A stretch of 64,000 nucleotides of DNA, from the NCBI RefSeq assembly GCF_000801105.2, contig NC_079515.1, positions 25,071,407-25,135,406 of the forward strand, given 5' to 3'. This stretch comes from Raphanus sativus. Its lineage: Eukaryota; Streptophyta; Magnoliopsida; Brassicales; Brassicaceae. The first letter of the stretch is position 1. The number at the start of each line of letters is the position of its first letter. A program made the position numbers and the translations under genes. The notes beneath the pieces were generated by a model. That model was not told where the DNA came from. It searched no databases and saw only the letters and a program-made list of their open reading frames with translations. Shown here piece after piece: positions 13,598 to 25,026 of this stretch.

Positions 13598-15406
13598 TTG
13601 GACACAACCTAGTATCAATAGGGCTAGTATCAATAGGGCATACTGCAACTTTAATAGTATTGATATAATTTTCCGCACTGTTTTACCTTTTGGAAAATGT
13701 ATTTATTATTAGTTGACGCTGGACTTATTTGCGTCACCAGCAAACAATTGTGACCTTAGAAAGGGTCAAAGGGAGGTTTGAAAAAGTCGCCCATCTTTCC
13801 GTAGTGGCGTATTTTGGGGTTCATCTAACTGAAACAAGGGTTTGCGTTTTTTTTTAATTGTTAAGCCTAACGACCGAATAATTAAAGTATATATATAAGA
13901 TTGGGACAACACATTTTATGTGTGTCAGACGAAGCTATGAGACTATTATATCCATAAACCTATCTATTCTTTTATATCAAAATTCGAATTTATAACCTTG
14001 TTTTCTGATAATTCAACCTTTTATGTGTGTTCATCGACAACAAATTTTTATATGTCTTTCACTTACCCACTTTGTAATCATGTCTTCTTATAATTTTCGA
14101 ATATCACAAAAGGATTGAAAATGATGTTTTATAATTGTAAAGGAAAAGCTTATTAATTGAGAGTGTGACTTATAAACCAAAAGAAAAGTATAAGAAGTGA
14201 CTCATTGACTTTTGGGAAGTTTTTACAATTCAAACTGCAGGAATTGTGAAAACGTCGACCACCCACTTTGATTAGATTCAGTACGTTCAAACTGATTTTG
14301 TTTAAGATCATGTCATTATATACTGTTTCCACAATCGTATAGACAATGGTTTGTTCGTAATAATGTCAATGATGTTACTACCCTGCTAAATTCGGTAGGT
14401 AGCATGTTGTTAACAAGAACATCTTTAAAGGATATGTACTATCTAATAACACAAACGTTAACTTACAAAGAGTTGGATAACCTCTTTTCACTTTGCTGTT
14501 TTTTCTTTGTTTGACATTTTAGCTACTAACCTCAGTCCATTTCCACCGATATAATACTAGTAAATGGTCTAACAAATAACACTAAAAACAAGAACTACGA
14601 TAATACCATCTTGTTATATATTTCAGTCATCATATGAAAATAAACTACCTTTTTCAAGTTTGAGCTAAACTAGTAAGTATTTTTTAAAGTAGAAAAAGTT
14701 ATTTTAAAAATAAATGAATTAGAGATTATAGATACGACGACAACATTTAGTTAAATAATTGGCTAGCTATGTCTAGTTTAAAATCTATGCCTATCTGTAT
14801 TTGTACTAACCATTTTATATGCATGAAACTTCTGTCTCATGATCCTAATTAATCACTGTTTAATTGTCTTAAACATAAGTAATTTTTTTCTTATAAATCG
14901 TACTTTTCTTATCTACTCGTGTTCATGTACGCTTTAATTTCTATACTGATTATTTGCATTATGATTTGTTTTTGGTAAATCAGTATTCAATTACATTATA
15001 GTTATACATATGTTTATTTCATTCTACATTAACCAGAAAACCATAAAGAGGATGGTGTATTTTATTTTATTTTTGACTAAGAGGATGATATATTTTTCTT
15101 ACCTGCTTGTAGAAAACTTATTAGATGGTTTGATTTTCTACTGCAAATCTTGCTTTTCCTATAACTTGTACAAAACTTTATCAAAGTCCACAAGGTCGAA
15201 AGTTGCTTATATGTATTTCAATCAAATCAGTGTAAACCAGATTTTGTCTCGTCATTCCCAAAGCAACAAAAAAAAAAAAAAAACATTTGCATCTAACCCC
15301 ACCACAGCAAACTGAGGCCGCCAGCAAAAGATACCAAAATCTCATGACCCTTAATGAGAGTCAGGTCTTTTGAGACTTCTTCATCTCACTGTCCATCGAA
15401 CCTTTA
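13598..15406. other. Gene-free region
   Basis: AT-rich DNA with no recognised gene or clear element ends. The open frame at 15010-15315 on the plus strand is low in complexity and ends in a poly-lysine run from an A-tract, so it is not taken as a gene. Confidence 0.5.
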
Positions 15407-15620
15407 GAGCATCCTTATTGCTAGGACCAAGATTTAGGTTCTTAGAATAGTTTATTAATAAATGTAGATTAAGAGATAATGTTAAGATACTTCAGTAAAA
15501 ATACAGATTATTGGTAGAAACTTTTGTAGGTTCTTAGGTAAATAGTATTTTTTTTTCCGGTTGTTACCACCGGAGCTTTCATATAAGTCATAAGAAAAGG
15601 AGAAAGAGGGAGAAAGATAC

Positions 15621-15733
15621 CTTAACCCATTCGACAGAGAGCTTGCGTTTCTCATAGCCAAAAGGGATATTGTCAATCCCACGGATAGCATCTTCGGCAT
15701 CACGCTCGTCCTCAAAATACACAAAAGCATAAC
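15621..15733 (-). pseudogene. Captured exon of an RS31-like SR splicing factor (RRM part)
   Basis: On the minus strand an AG acceptor precedes and a GT donor follows an open 113-nt exon. It encodes [20 protein letters not shown] followed by [17 protein letters not shown]. This is the second half of the first RRM of RS31/RS40-type arginine/serine-rich splicing factors (RNP1-like YAFVYFED). No other RRM or RS-domain exons are found nearby, so this is an isolated fragment inside the 15407-16928 element and not a working gene. Confidence 0.7.
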
Positions 15734-16620
15734 CTGCCAGAGGAAAATACAAACACAAGGTGAGGAGACGCAGAGAATATATGTTTTTCAGCAGCCAACA
15801 TAATTTGCAAAGCAGGAGGAGATAAGTCAGCTCAAATACACCTTCTTAAGTTTTGAACCTAGAGAAAATGAAAACTAAAAATAAATATACAACACCTGTA
15901 TCAATGCTAAGAAAGGATGGTGTACATAAGATGCAGAGGCGAATCCATGATGTAGTAGAAAACAAAGATGTGCAGTTGCAGTCAACCAAAGGCTAATAAA
16001 AATCCAAATTTTCTTTTTTAGTTCTGCAATCTGAATGATTGCAAAGGCACTGCATTCTGAAAGTAGGAGTTTCAGACATGGAAAGGCATGAAGAAGAGAA
16101 ACAAAGCAATGAATGATGGTGACATGGAAGATATCTCTAGACTCAAACGAAGATTGTGGAGATGATAAAGGTAGGCATGAAAATGTAATTTGCAGGGAAG
16201 AGGTTGGAAACTCAATGGCTCCTATGGAGAAAACCTCATGCCACCAAACAAACACTTAACAAGCTACAACTCATCTTCATGACTGTTTCTTATACTACTG
16301 GTTCCTTGATTTCTTCTCCTAATACTAAATCCATGTCCTCAAAGTTACTCAAAATCAAAAATCCTATATCAAAGAGAACACATCTAATAGATTGACCAAG
16401 ACCTTCAAATTTACCTTTGAAGTCTCCTTCCGCTGCGCCTTCTATTTCCTCCTCCGCATAGCTGCCGCCTCCAACCTCAGTTTCATCCTACGATTAGTGG
16501 TGAATCCCTGGCTCTCGTCGCGAATCGATCCCTTCTATAGAATTCTTACACACGCTCGCCACTGTCGTGTCGTCGGGGATCTCTGCGCCTAATCCGGAGA
16601 GGAAACACGCTTTGATGACG

Positions 16621-16806
16621 TCATGCTCCTGGCTTCCTTGGCCGAGAAAGATCGTCGATGATGGGAGACAATCGGTCAAGGTAACACCACAAGATCTCGT
16701 CGCAGTTGTCTCCGAGATTATCTAGAACTGCTTTCTCGTTGGCGAACGATGCAGCGCCGTATGAGTCGATTGACTTCACGGCCATCAACAGAGGGACGCG
16801 TGGCAC
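16621..16806 (-). pseudogene. MAPKKK-like kinase fragment
   Basis: The minus strand encodes VPLLMAVKSIDSYGAASFAN followed by EKAVLDNLGDNCDEILWCY. This resembles the ATP-site lysine strand and alpha-C helix of plant MEKK-type MAPKKKs, where AVKS carries the ATP-binding Lys and NEK the paired Glu. Similarity ends soon after WCY, and a stop follows. There is no glycine loop in frame and no catalytic loop. It looks like a decayed captured fragment. Assignment is by pattern recognition and needs a search. Confidence 0.5.
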
Positions 16807-16928
16807 TAAGGAACGCTCACAAAAGCTTCTTAATTAACATACGTTTGTAACGTATCTAAGCATTTTTGATTTAATTTTTAACTCTTTATTACTAAGAAAT
16901 GCGTTAAGAACCAGCGATAATCATGCTC

Positions 16929-17371
16929 TTAGTGATCTTTCTGCACGTTAAGCTATATATTACCACTGAAGACAAAAAAACAAATTCTTTTCAAAAAAAA
17001 AAGGCAAAAAGAAAATTTATAAAATATAAAAACCGAAGGAGAGGAAAAGTACATCGATATCAAATTCTATTAAATATATTATTAATTTTCTTCAACTTGG
17101 TAATGTGCCTTGCTAGTCAAAGAACACTGTTGTCTTAGTTTGTGTGTTTTGTACTTTATCAGAGAGAGAGAGAGACATTTCTTCTTCTTCTCATCGTTCT
17201 TTAGTTGCCTCTCGTATCTCATCAACACCCATCATCTCTCTCTCTTATATTCTTCTTCTTCTTCACTCTGTTTCTTGATAACTCTGTTGTACACAAACAC
17301 AATTCAAGAAACAACTTATTATCAGAAGAAGGCAAACACAAACTTCTTCCTTTTGCTTCCATTGTCTAGAA
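16929..17371 (+). promoter_or_regulatory. Upstream region and leader of the PBL1-like gene
   Basis: This short stretch before the kinase start contains an (AG)n run at about 17160-17176 and CT/TTC-rich tracts at 17177-17275, typical of plant 5' leaders. The mobile element ending at 16928 lies only about 440 bp before the start codon, so it may have replaced more distal promoter sequence. Confidence 0.4.
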
Positions 17372-19213
17372 ATGGGTTCTTGCCTCAGCTCTCGTGTCAA
17401 CAGTACGTTCTCTGCAAACTTCAAAAGAGTTTCCATTTTTTTTTGTTTGTAAAAAATTTCCCGGGAAAAAAGTTGAGAACTTTCTTTCAGATTCGATCTC
17501 TCACGAGTTAATCAATGATGGGTTTTAAGAAAAAGGAATGAACTTTTCAAGAACTAAAGTTAAAAGTTTCCACCTTTTTGCTTTTCTCCTCGGTTTTGAC
17601 TTTGGTCAACGCTTCGTGTTGTGTTCTTCTGCAGATAAGAGCAGTGGTCTCTACGACCTTCACCTCTCGAGTGTTCAATCTTCATCAACGGCGGCTCATA
17701 GGAGAGAAGGAGAGATACTTAGCAAGGCCAACGTCAAAAACTTCGACTTCAACGAACTTAAACTCGCGACCAGAAACTTCAGATCGGACTCTGTTGTCGG
17801 AGAAGGAGGGTTCGGAACTGTCTACAGAGGTTGGATCGACGAGACAACTCTCGCTCCGACTAAATCTAGCTCCGGTCTTGTAATTGCTGTCAAGTGTCTC
17901 AACACTGATGGTCACCAAGGTCACCGAGAATGGCTGGTACGGTGGTACACACAACAGTACTGTTCTTGTTATGTCTCTCTAATCTCAAACGTTAATTATC
18001 TGACTTTGTGTGTCTTTTTGGTGTGAAATTCAGACAGAAATTAACTACTTGGGGCAGTTAAGTCACCCGAACTTAGTTAAACTGATTGGTTACTGCTTGG
18101 AAGATGAGCAAAGACTTCTTGTGTATGAGTTTATGCACAAGGGTAGTCTTGAGGATCATCTATTCACAAGTGAGTCACAGATCAATATTTGTTTTTTTTT
18201 TTATTGAGACTCTTGTAGGAGATTGTTTGTTCTTATGTTTTGAATTGGTTTTTGAAGGAGCTGGTGTGAAGTGTAAGCCTCTCTCTTGGACTTTACGAGT
18301 GAAGGTTGCGCTTGATGCAGCTAAAGGTTTAGCTTTCCTTCATAGCGACCCTGTCAAAGTCATATACCGAGACATCAAGGCCTCCAACATCTTGCTCGAC
18401 TCGGTATACAACAGCTCTTTTTCGAATAAAAGTCTTTTTGTTCTTTTTAATCAATAGACTTAACTTGTTTTGTATGGTATTGTATTGACAACAGGACTTC
18501 AATGGAAAACTTTCAGACTTTGGGTTAGCAAGGGACGGTCCAATGGGAGAAACAAGCTATGTTAGTACAAGAGTCATGGGTACATTTGGCTATGCTGCTC
18601 CTGAGTATGTATCCACAGGTACGTTTTTATCAATTTATCAGATACAAATTGTTACTAATTTATTAAGATGATGCAATCAATTGTTTGATAATGAAACACT
18701 TTTTTTAATTAATGTAAGAGTTTCATTTTTAGTTCATTTTATTTTAATTTTTACATGTTTAGTTCTTGTTTTCATACTTTTATATATTTTTCAGGTCACT
18801 TGAATGCTAGAAGCGACGTGTACAGTTTCGGGGTTGTGCTTCTAGAACTACTATCAGGAAGGCGAGCATTGGACCATAACCGACCAGCCAGAGAGCACAA
18901 CCTTGTGGACTGGGCTAGACCGTACCTCACAAGCAGGCGAAAGGTTCTACTAATTGTGGACTCTCGTCTTGAGTCACAGTACAAACCTGAAGAGGCAGTA
19001 AGATTGGCAAGCATTGCTGTGCAGTGCATCTCGTCTGAACCTAAGTCGAGACCGACCATGGACCAAGTGGTCAGAGCCTTGTTACAACTGCAGGAAAGTA
19101 TGGCTAAACGGGCTAAAGTTGATCCGGGTAAAGATACCAAGAAGGTTGTGGGAGTGAAAACGGAAGACAAGTACGAGAAAAAGGGATTTAACAAAAAGAC
19201 TGTTGGTTTGTAG
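17372..19213 (+). CDS. PBL1: Receptor-like cytoplasmic kinase VII, PBL1/BIK1-like
   Basis: Serine/threonine kinase that acts at the plasma membrane next to pattern-recognition receptors in immune signalling (known for BIK1/PBL1). Six exons join cleanly: 17372-17402, 17635-17936, 18034-18169, 18258-18403, 18495-18618 and 18795-19213; 1,158 nt, 385 residues. The N-terminus MGSCLSS has Gly2 for myristoylation and Cys4 for palmitoylation. Kinase motifs in order: [11 protein letters not shown] glycine loop, VIAVKCLN with the ATP Lys, [14 protein letters not shown] catalytic loop (YRD in place of HRD, usual in this subfamily), [12 protein letters not shown], and [17 protein letters not shown] with the conserved Ser-Thr phosphosites. 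The first short exon was chosen because it restores the myristoylation motif and the frame. The closest match I recall is At3g55450. Confidence 0.93.
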
Positions 19214-20485
19214 TAGGTAGATGATGTATGTGGTTTACTTATTGTGGTTAGGGTCTCATGTCTACTCGTGTGTTGTTGTAATATTGCGTGTAGTGATTTT
19301 GTAACACTGGTTGTTGTAGTTTTGCTCCTGAAATACTGATTTGGAGATTGTTTTTTTCTTCTTCTTGTTTTCTCTGTCTATTTGATTAGATACATAGTTA
19401 CATTTTGATTTACTATGTCATCTCATAAAATTTTTGTTTTTGTATCTTTATCTCTCTTTTGCAAACATGGTTTACATTTTTTGTCACACTCTTTTTGCAT
19501 CTAATCAGCAAGTATAAATGCAGACAGGACAGGTCTAACATTTTTTAATAATTCATCATGTTCTACACTTAAATTAAAGTGTGTGCATTTATTCTCTATA
19601 TGATTTTTTATACTGCTAAAATTGCCGCTACCACGTCCACACCGTAACCACTGGTACTGGAAAGCTGGTATTGTATAGGTGGGATTCTTTATTATTAGAG
19701 AACGCTAAAGAACAAATGAATTTGAGAGAAATTTTGTTTATACTAACTCATCACGTTATGCATGTTCTTTTCGTTTTTTTCGAGTGAATAATATATGGTA
19801 GAGAATCCTTTTCGGTAGGTACGGTGATTCTTCATTGAGAAGAAGTTGTTGTCAAAGAAATGGAATATGCTGGGGATGTATTCAGGGCCAAAATGATGAC
19901 CAGATTAATGTTTTCTTTTGCAACCGTTGTGGTTTGTAGAAGAAGATTATCTTAAAAACGGTTGGTGTGGTACATGTTAAAATATCATTTCAGTTAACAT
20001 AATACAAGTGTAAGTTTTACATTGGATATGTGTTTACCTAAGCAAATTTACAAGCATACTCTATTTTTTTTTTTAAAAAGGGAGCAAGAAACTCGTACAT
20101 CTGAGAATAGATTCACCATCATATTATAACATTGGCAACGCTTAATTATCCTTATGGTTTGTAACAAGGGTTACATATCTAACTAATCAACAATTATTAG
20201 CTTAATATCCTTTTACATTCACGAAAAACTTCGGCTACATGACATGTTGTGAAAAATGTCTTTTAGTAGTTTTTTACTTCTTTTTTTTGTTTGTTGCAAA
20301 ACTCTGTTTCATAGCAATTTCTGCAGATAGTTTTTTTTGCTAAGAGAACTTTCTCAAGTCTAAAGTGGTTAAAATTTCAACTCTAAAATATTTTCAATCG
20401 GAATTTGATTATGTCTCTCCCAAATATACATTAAGATGGTCTACTATAATAGATTCGTTGATCAAAAACTATTTTTCGTGTGACC
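19214..20485. other. Intergenic region, PBL1 3' flank and upstream of the decayed SCL30 copy
   Basis: No gene is recognised. The first exon of SCL30 (Arg/Gly/Pro-rich N-terminus and the first RRM strand) would be expected here if the neighbouring locus were intact, but I did not find it on either strand. Confidence 0.5.
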
Positions 20486-22111
20486 TTTGAGAGGTTTGGA
20501 CCTGTGAGAGATGTCTATATCCCTAGAGACTATTACTCGGGGTGAGCCTTGTTCCTTACTCTTATGTCCTGATGCAATGAGTCTGACTTCGATTTGGTTA
20601 AATCTTTATAGATAGACTAGTTATGACTTATGTGCTGATTAGTATATGATTCTTCCTTTGTGATTTGAGCCATTTTGATTATGAATGATAAAACAATGTG
20701 TTATGCTAAAAGAAAGCGTGTGTTTCATAATGTCAAGGTGTGCAGAAAAAAAGAAGAAAAAACTGCGTTTAATTTCTTTCTTTTTGTTTCTATTTACTCT
20801 ACTTAATGTTCCAGCTAAGGTCTGGAGATGAGAACTGACAAAGAGACCAGACCCTTTAGGTCTTTACTTTGTAGAGCTTTATGTTTTTGGATTGTTTTTT
20901 TTTCCATAGTACAATTAAATGTTGGAATGATTTCCCCAGGGAGTATGTTGGGTTGAAGTTGAAACAAGACCAAGCCCCACATTTGATGAAGCCCTCATGA
21001 ATATATTGTTTTAGCTTATTGATCCCAAAGGATATTAAGAGTCAAAGTAGTGAAGAATGTTTTATGTTTGGAAGTGAAGAATGTTCTATGGAAGCTGTAA
21101 TAAGTGAAGCATGTTCCTTATGAAGATAACTTAACTTTGGGAAATTTTACAAGATGTCTCTTGCGTTTTTTGGAGTTACTGTGCTTGAAGTGTTAAGAAA
21201 AGACAAGCTCTCGAGTAAGTAGAGATCTGCTTTTCATAGAAGTTCTCAGAAGCTGAGGTATTTGAGCATAGGTTGATTGTTTTGGTAAAATCTAACTTTT
21301 GTTCTGGTGTTGTGGTCTTCTTCTGCTATAGAAGACCATCAACCACCTGGGACGATAAGCTTCCACTGAACCATGCAGGGAACCTTCTTGCTCTAGAGGT
21401 CGATCTCATGGTCTGTGCTTTTCTTTTTGACTATGCACATCATGTGCTTCAATAGAAAGATTTTGAACGTATATGATCAGTTTAGATTGTGTTGTGTTGC
21501 ACTTGTTTATGTTCACAGCTTGAGTATGTCTATGTTTGTTTGGTCACAGGACGGTCTCGTTCACTTTCAATATCTAGATCACGTTCTCCACGTCGTCCGT
21601 ACTCTAGAAGGAGCAGGCACCGATCAAGGTCATAACACGTTTCATTACTTCACCATTTTTACATTTTTCCGAAGTCTAATATGATATATACATGATGGTA
21701 ATATATACAGGTTTTATTCTCCAGCACCAAGAAGAAGAGGAGAAGACTATTCAGCATCTCCAAGGAGAAGACATGAGGAACGTCCACGGTCACCACCAAG
21801 AGGTCCTCCTCCTCGAGGAGAAGAAGATGGAAAATACAGTCGCAGGTCCTATTCCCCTGGCTATGAAGGTGGTGGTGATGCTGTAGACCGGGCTAGAAAT
21901 GGAGACGATGAGAGTAGAGAGTAAGTGCGAGACATCACTGTGTTTTAGAGAGTAAGTTAAAGTCACTGTTTGGACATTGATTGGTCTTTTTTTCAGAAAA
22001 CCAGGCTATGAACCAGAGGGAAGGCGTCGTGGTGGAAGATCAGTTTCTAGGTCCCCTTCTGGATCCAGGTCCAGATCTGTGGAGGCATCTCCAAGACGAA
22101 ACTTATGTTAG
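20486..22111 (+). pseudogene. SCL30: Decayed SCL30-like SR splicing factor
   Basis: SCL30 is a nuclear SR-family pre-mRNA splicing factor with one RRM and a C-terminal RS domain. Only parts remain. A piece of RRM exon at 20486-20541 encodes FERFGPVRDVYIPRDYYS and keeps its donor. A possible scrap of the next exon (EMRT-like) is near 20825-20850. RS-domain exons at 21379-21410, 21550-21628, 21711-21920 and 21997-22111 join in frame to give REPSCSRGRSHG, RSRSLSISRSRSPRRPYSRR, FYSPAPRRRGEDYSASPRRR, SYSPGYEGG and KPGYEPEGRRRGGRSVSRSP, ending SVEASPRRNLC. The first exon and the RNP1 exon (GFAFVEF) are missing, so RNA binding should be lost. It lies in the syntenic slot of At3g55460; another copy presumably supplies the function. 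Confidence 0.8.
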
Positions 22112-23532
22112 TAAAGCAATATCCATCTCTCAGACCAAAGAACTTTGTGCAACTCTCTATGGGCTTTGTTTCTCTAGTAGTGGTGGGTCTGTCTCTTTGT
22201 GTGGTGATGTGATGATACTAGAGATCTTTTCTCAATTTGTGAGTTTTTATATTTTAATGTTTTGCATGAAGAAGTTTTTGGTTAAGCTTTTGATTTTGAG
22301 AAACGTATTGCAAATTTGCAAGTATCCAAGTCTTCTTTCCTATGAGTTCTCTCCAGCTGATGAAGTCAAAATCATCGACGATGTTTTTTTTGTTGAAGCA
22401 TTCGTGTAGAAGTAGATGACTATGATGTGTTTATTAGGTCTATTTTGGACAAAAGTCCAAGTCTTCGGTTCTTGTTTTGGTTGGTTAGTAATCAATTCTC
22501 AAGGTGCCAATCACCATACGTCAAACCTCGAAATACAGGTTAATATGGTTATTTAGTTTGGTTGTTTGAGCATAGCATAGGTTATTATAGAGGAGTTCCA
22601 TTGATGGTTTTCAAATGAATATCTGAATCAAAAAGGCAATAAAAATAAATCATAAAGAAAAAAATTAAATAAAAATTGTATCATCCGGTTCTCTGCACTC
22701 AGCTCTTTAAAACCAAAAACACCTACAGTTTAAATCATAGTTATATGTTTTATATGTGTTTAAAAAAAAGTTATATGTTTTATATGATATTAAAAATATT
22801 TTTACATTTTTGTATAAGTCTTAAAATGAAATTACTTATCTAACAAGATCCATGGTTCATAAATTAAAATTATGTATTAATACTGCTTTAAATTGAAATG
22901 ATTGAAGTTTATGCAATACTAGTATATTATTTTTTAATTAATGTAATAGTACAAAATTGTAAATTTCAAAACTAAAAAAAAATATTATTAAGATTTGATA
23001 CTATTATTAATTTATTATTTCTTTTATTTTTGGGATTATTATAAATGATATGTATATATATATATATATATAAATTAACTAATAAAAAGAAATAATTTTA
23101 AGTATATTTGCATAATTTAAATTTTATTTAGAAATAAGAAATGTTTTCAAGAATATATTTTCTGACTTATACTGCATTAAATAAAATTTAAAAAATCATC
23201 ATATAATAGTGATTATAAATTTAATGGGTATCTTACAATTAGAGATAATAATTTTAGTGTAGTTTCTTAACATAATTTTTTACTAATATAATATTATCAT
23301 ATTAGTAAGATACTTAGTGAGTATCTAACCAATAAGATTGCTCTTAGTCTTTGCAATTGAAGAGAGAAAAAAAAGAATAGTGGTGGTGATAAATAATGTG
23401 AACGAGTTCTGTATTTAAGGACTTTCTCTGACACAACCACTTGTTCATTGAGATTTCATCTTTTCTTTCTTGGTTTAGAAAACTTCAAACAAACCCAAAA
23501 TTTCTAATAAAAGAAAAAATCTCTCCAGAGAG
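22112..23532. other. Intergenic region between SCL30 remnant and C2 gene
   Basis: AT-rich DNA with an AT dinucleotide run near 23050-23070 and no recognised gene. The proximal part before 23533 must include the C2-gene promoter; a purine-rich leader with AGAGAGAAAA is seen at 23360-23375. Confidence 0.5.
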
Positions 23533-24898
23533 ATGGCTGTGGGAATCCTCGAGGTTGATCTGATCAGTGGGAAAGGTCTCAAACGATCTGAACTTTTTGG
23601 TAAATTGTTAATCTATATCTTCTCTCATTCAGATTTGTTATCTCTTTAATTGTGGTTTGTTCTTGGCTTTTTAATTTTACATAATTTGATGTTTAATCCA
23701 TTTGAAGGTAAGATAGATCCGTATGTTGAGATTCATTACAAAGGACAAACCCGCAAAAGCAGCGTTGATAAAGGTAAAAAAGTTAACTCACGTATTACAT
23801 TCTCTCCATATACTCCAGATCTCAGCTTTTTATTCGTCTTTTTAGATTGACTTTATCTCGTTTCATGCGCCAGACTCCATCATTATCATTATTTTAGTAT
23901 TAGGGATAGTATTATTATTTTTTTAAAATCACTAGGACTTCAGAAAGAAACAAATTGCTAATACTTTTTCTTGGAGGAAAACAAATTGTCAGATTTAATG
24001 GCTGTAAGGCTTTTTGTGTTGATAACAGTAATATATAATGGCTGTAGTTCTTTTTAAAATTTGTGGTATTTGATTTTGGACCAGCCATGTACAAGATGTT
24101 TTTACTTGTTAAAAGTATAACTTGATCAAATGAAGTCATTAGATAATCACTTGATCTACAAAAACTAGTTTAATAACTGTGTTGTTTGGTTTCATTAGTA
24201 TTCTGTGATCATTAACATGTGTTAATCTCAAAACTTCCTATTTATAACTTACATAACGATGTTTACTAAATTCTATAATTTAAGATGAAAAGAATACTTT
24301 GTCAATACAATATATTGATCACATAGACTTTCATACTAGATACTTTATTGATATTTATGTTATTTTAATGGAAAAGATGGAGGTAGAAATCCTACATGGA
24401 ATGAGAAACTGAAATGGAGAGCAGAGTTTCCTGGCTCTGGCGGCGACTACAAACTCATTGTCAAAGTCATGGACCATGATACTTTCTCCGCCGATGATCC
24501 CATCGGCGAAGCTACGTAAGTATCATGTATATACACACTAAACTTTGCTTATGCACTTGACTGAAATAAAAAGCAATAATACTATGTGCGAATATAAATG
24601 ATAAACAGTATATACGTGAAAGAGTTATTGGAAATGGGAGTGGAGAAAGGAACGGCTGAGCTAAGGCCGACCAAGTACAATGTTGTAGACACCGATCTCT
24701 CATTTGTCGGCGAGATTCTCCTCGGAGTTTCTTACTCTGTTATGGTTATTACTCTTTCTTTTTCTTTATCTACTTTTTTCTAACTTTATTTGCCATCTTA
24801 TTGAAGCTCTTTCATTTCTTTTTATTGGGAATATTCAGCAAGACAGAGGAATGGATGCAGAAGAGTTTGGTGGATGGAAGCATAGCCAGTTTGATTAA
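23533..24898 (+). CDS. Small single C2-domain protein (ERG-like)
   Basis: A short protein made almost only of one C2 domain, a fold that binds phospholipid membranes in a calcium-dependent way; plant relatives are called elicitor-responsive gene (ERG) proteins. Five exons: 23533-23599, 23708-23773, 24377-24515, 24609-24744 and 24839-24898; 468 nt, 155 residues. It begins MAVGILEVDLISGKGLK. KIDPYVEIHYKGQTRKS carries the first calcium-loop Asp, then GGRNPTWNEKLKW, and VMDHDTFSADDPIGEAT has the acidic second loop. It ends GMDAEEFGGWKHSQFD. There is no signal peptide or membrane segment, so it is likely cytosolic or peripheral. The exon 4 donor (GTTATT) is weak but gives the expected SYSVM-QDRG junction. 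Synteny suggests At3g55470. Its 3' flank is heavily rearranged. Confidence 0.92.
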
Positions 24899-25026
24899 TT
24901 TCTCCTTTATTAGATGCTCGTTTATACTTTCCAGGTTTTACATTTAGTGTGAACACATTAAGCATTTCTTATTTTCGACTAAAAAATTCTTAACACATAT
25001 TGTATGTCATCGTGTGTTGTGGTGAA

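Larger units (their letters stand above)
15407..16928. mobile_element. PIF/Harbinger-like element carrying host gene fragments (1,522 bp)
   Basis: The ends are imperfect inverted repeats: GAGCATCCTTATTGCT from 15407, and on the opposite strand GAGCATGATTATCGCTGG from 16928. Both sides are flanked by TTA (15404-15406 and 16929-16931), the 3-bp target duplication expected for PIF/Harbinger. No transposase is seen. The interior instead holds an exon-like piece of an RS31-type splicing factor (15621-15733) and a MAPKKK-like piece (about 16621-16806), both on the minus strand. That fits a so-called Pack-TYPE element that has picked up gene fragments. The element class is inferred from ends and target site only. 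Confidence 0.6.

Noticed and set aside
8000..15000. A CRISPR-like or bacterial system in the repeat-rich gap
   Set aside because: Repeats are transposon ends and AT-rich satellites; there is no regularly spaced array, and genes are eukaryotic with introns.
15010..15315. Plus-strand frame of 101 residues
   Set aside because: Low complexity, ends in a lysine run from an A-tract, no family features, no promoter context.
15875..16255. Minus-strand frame of 126 residues in the Harbinger-like element
   Set aside because: Looks like intron or spacer between captured fragments; no conserved motif seen.
21981..22409. Plus-strand frame of 142 residues
   Set aside because: Overlaps the last SCL30 RS exon in another frame; the RS frame is the one with clear homology.
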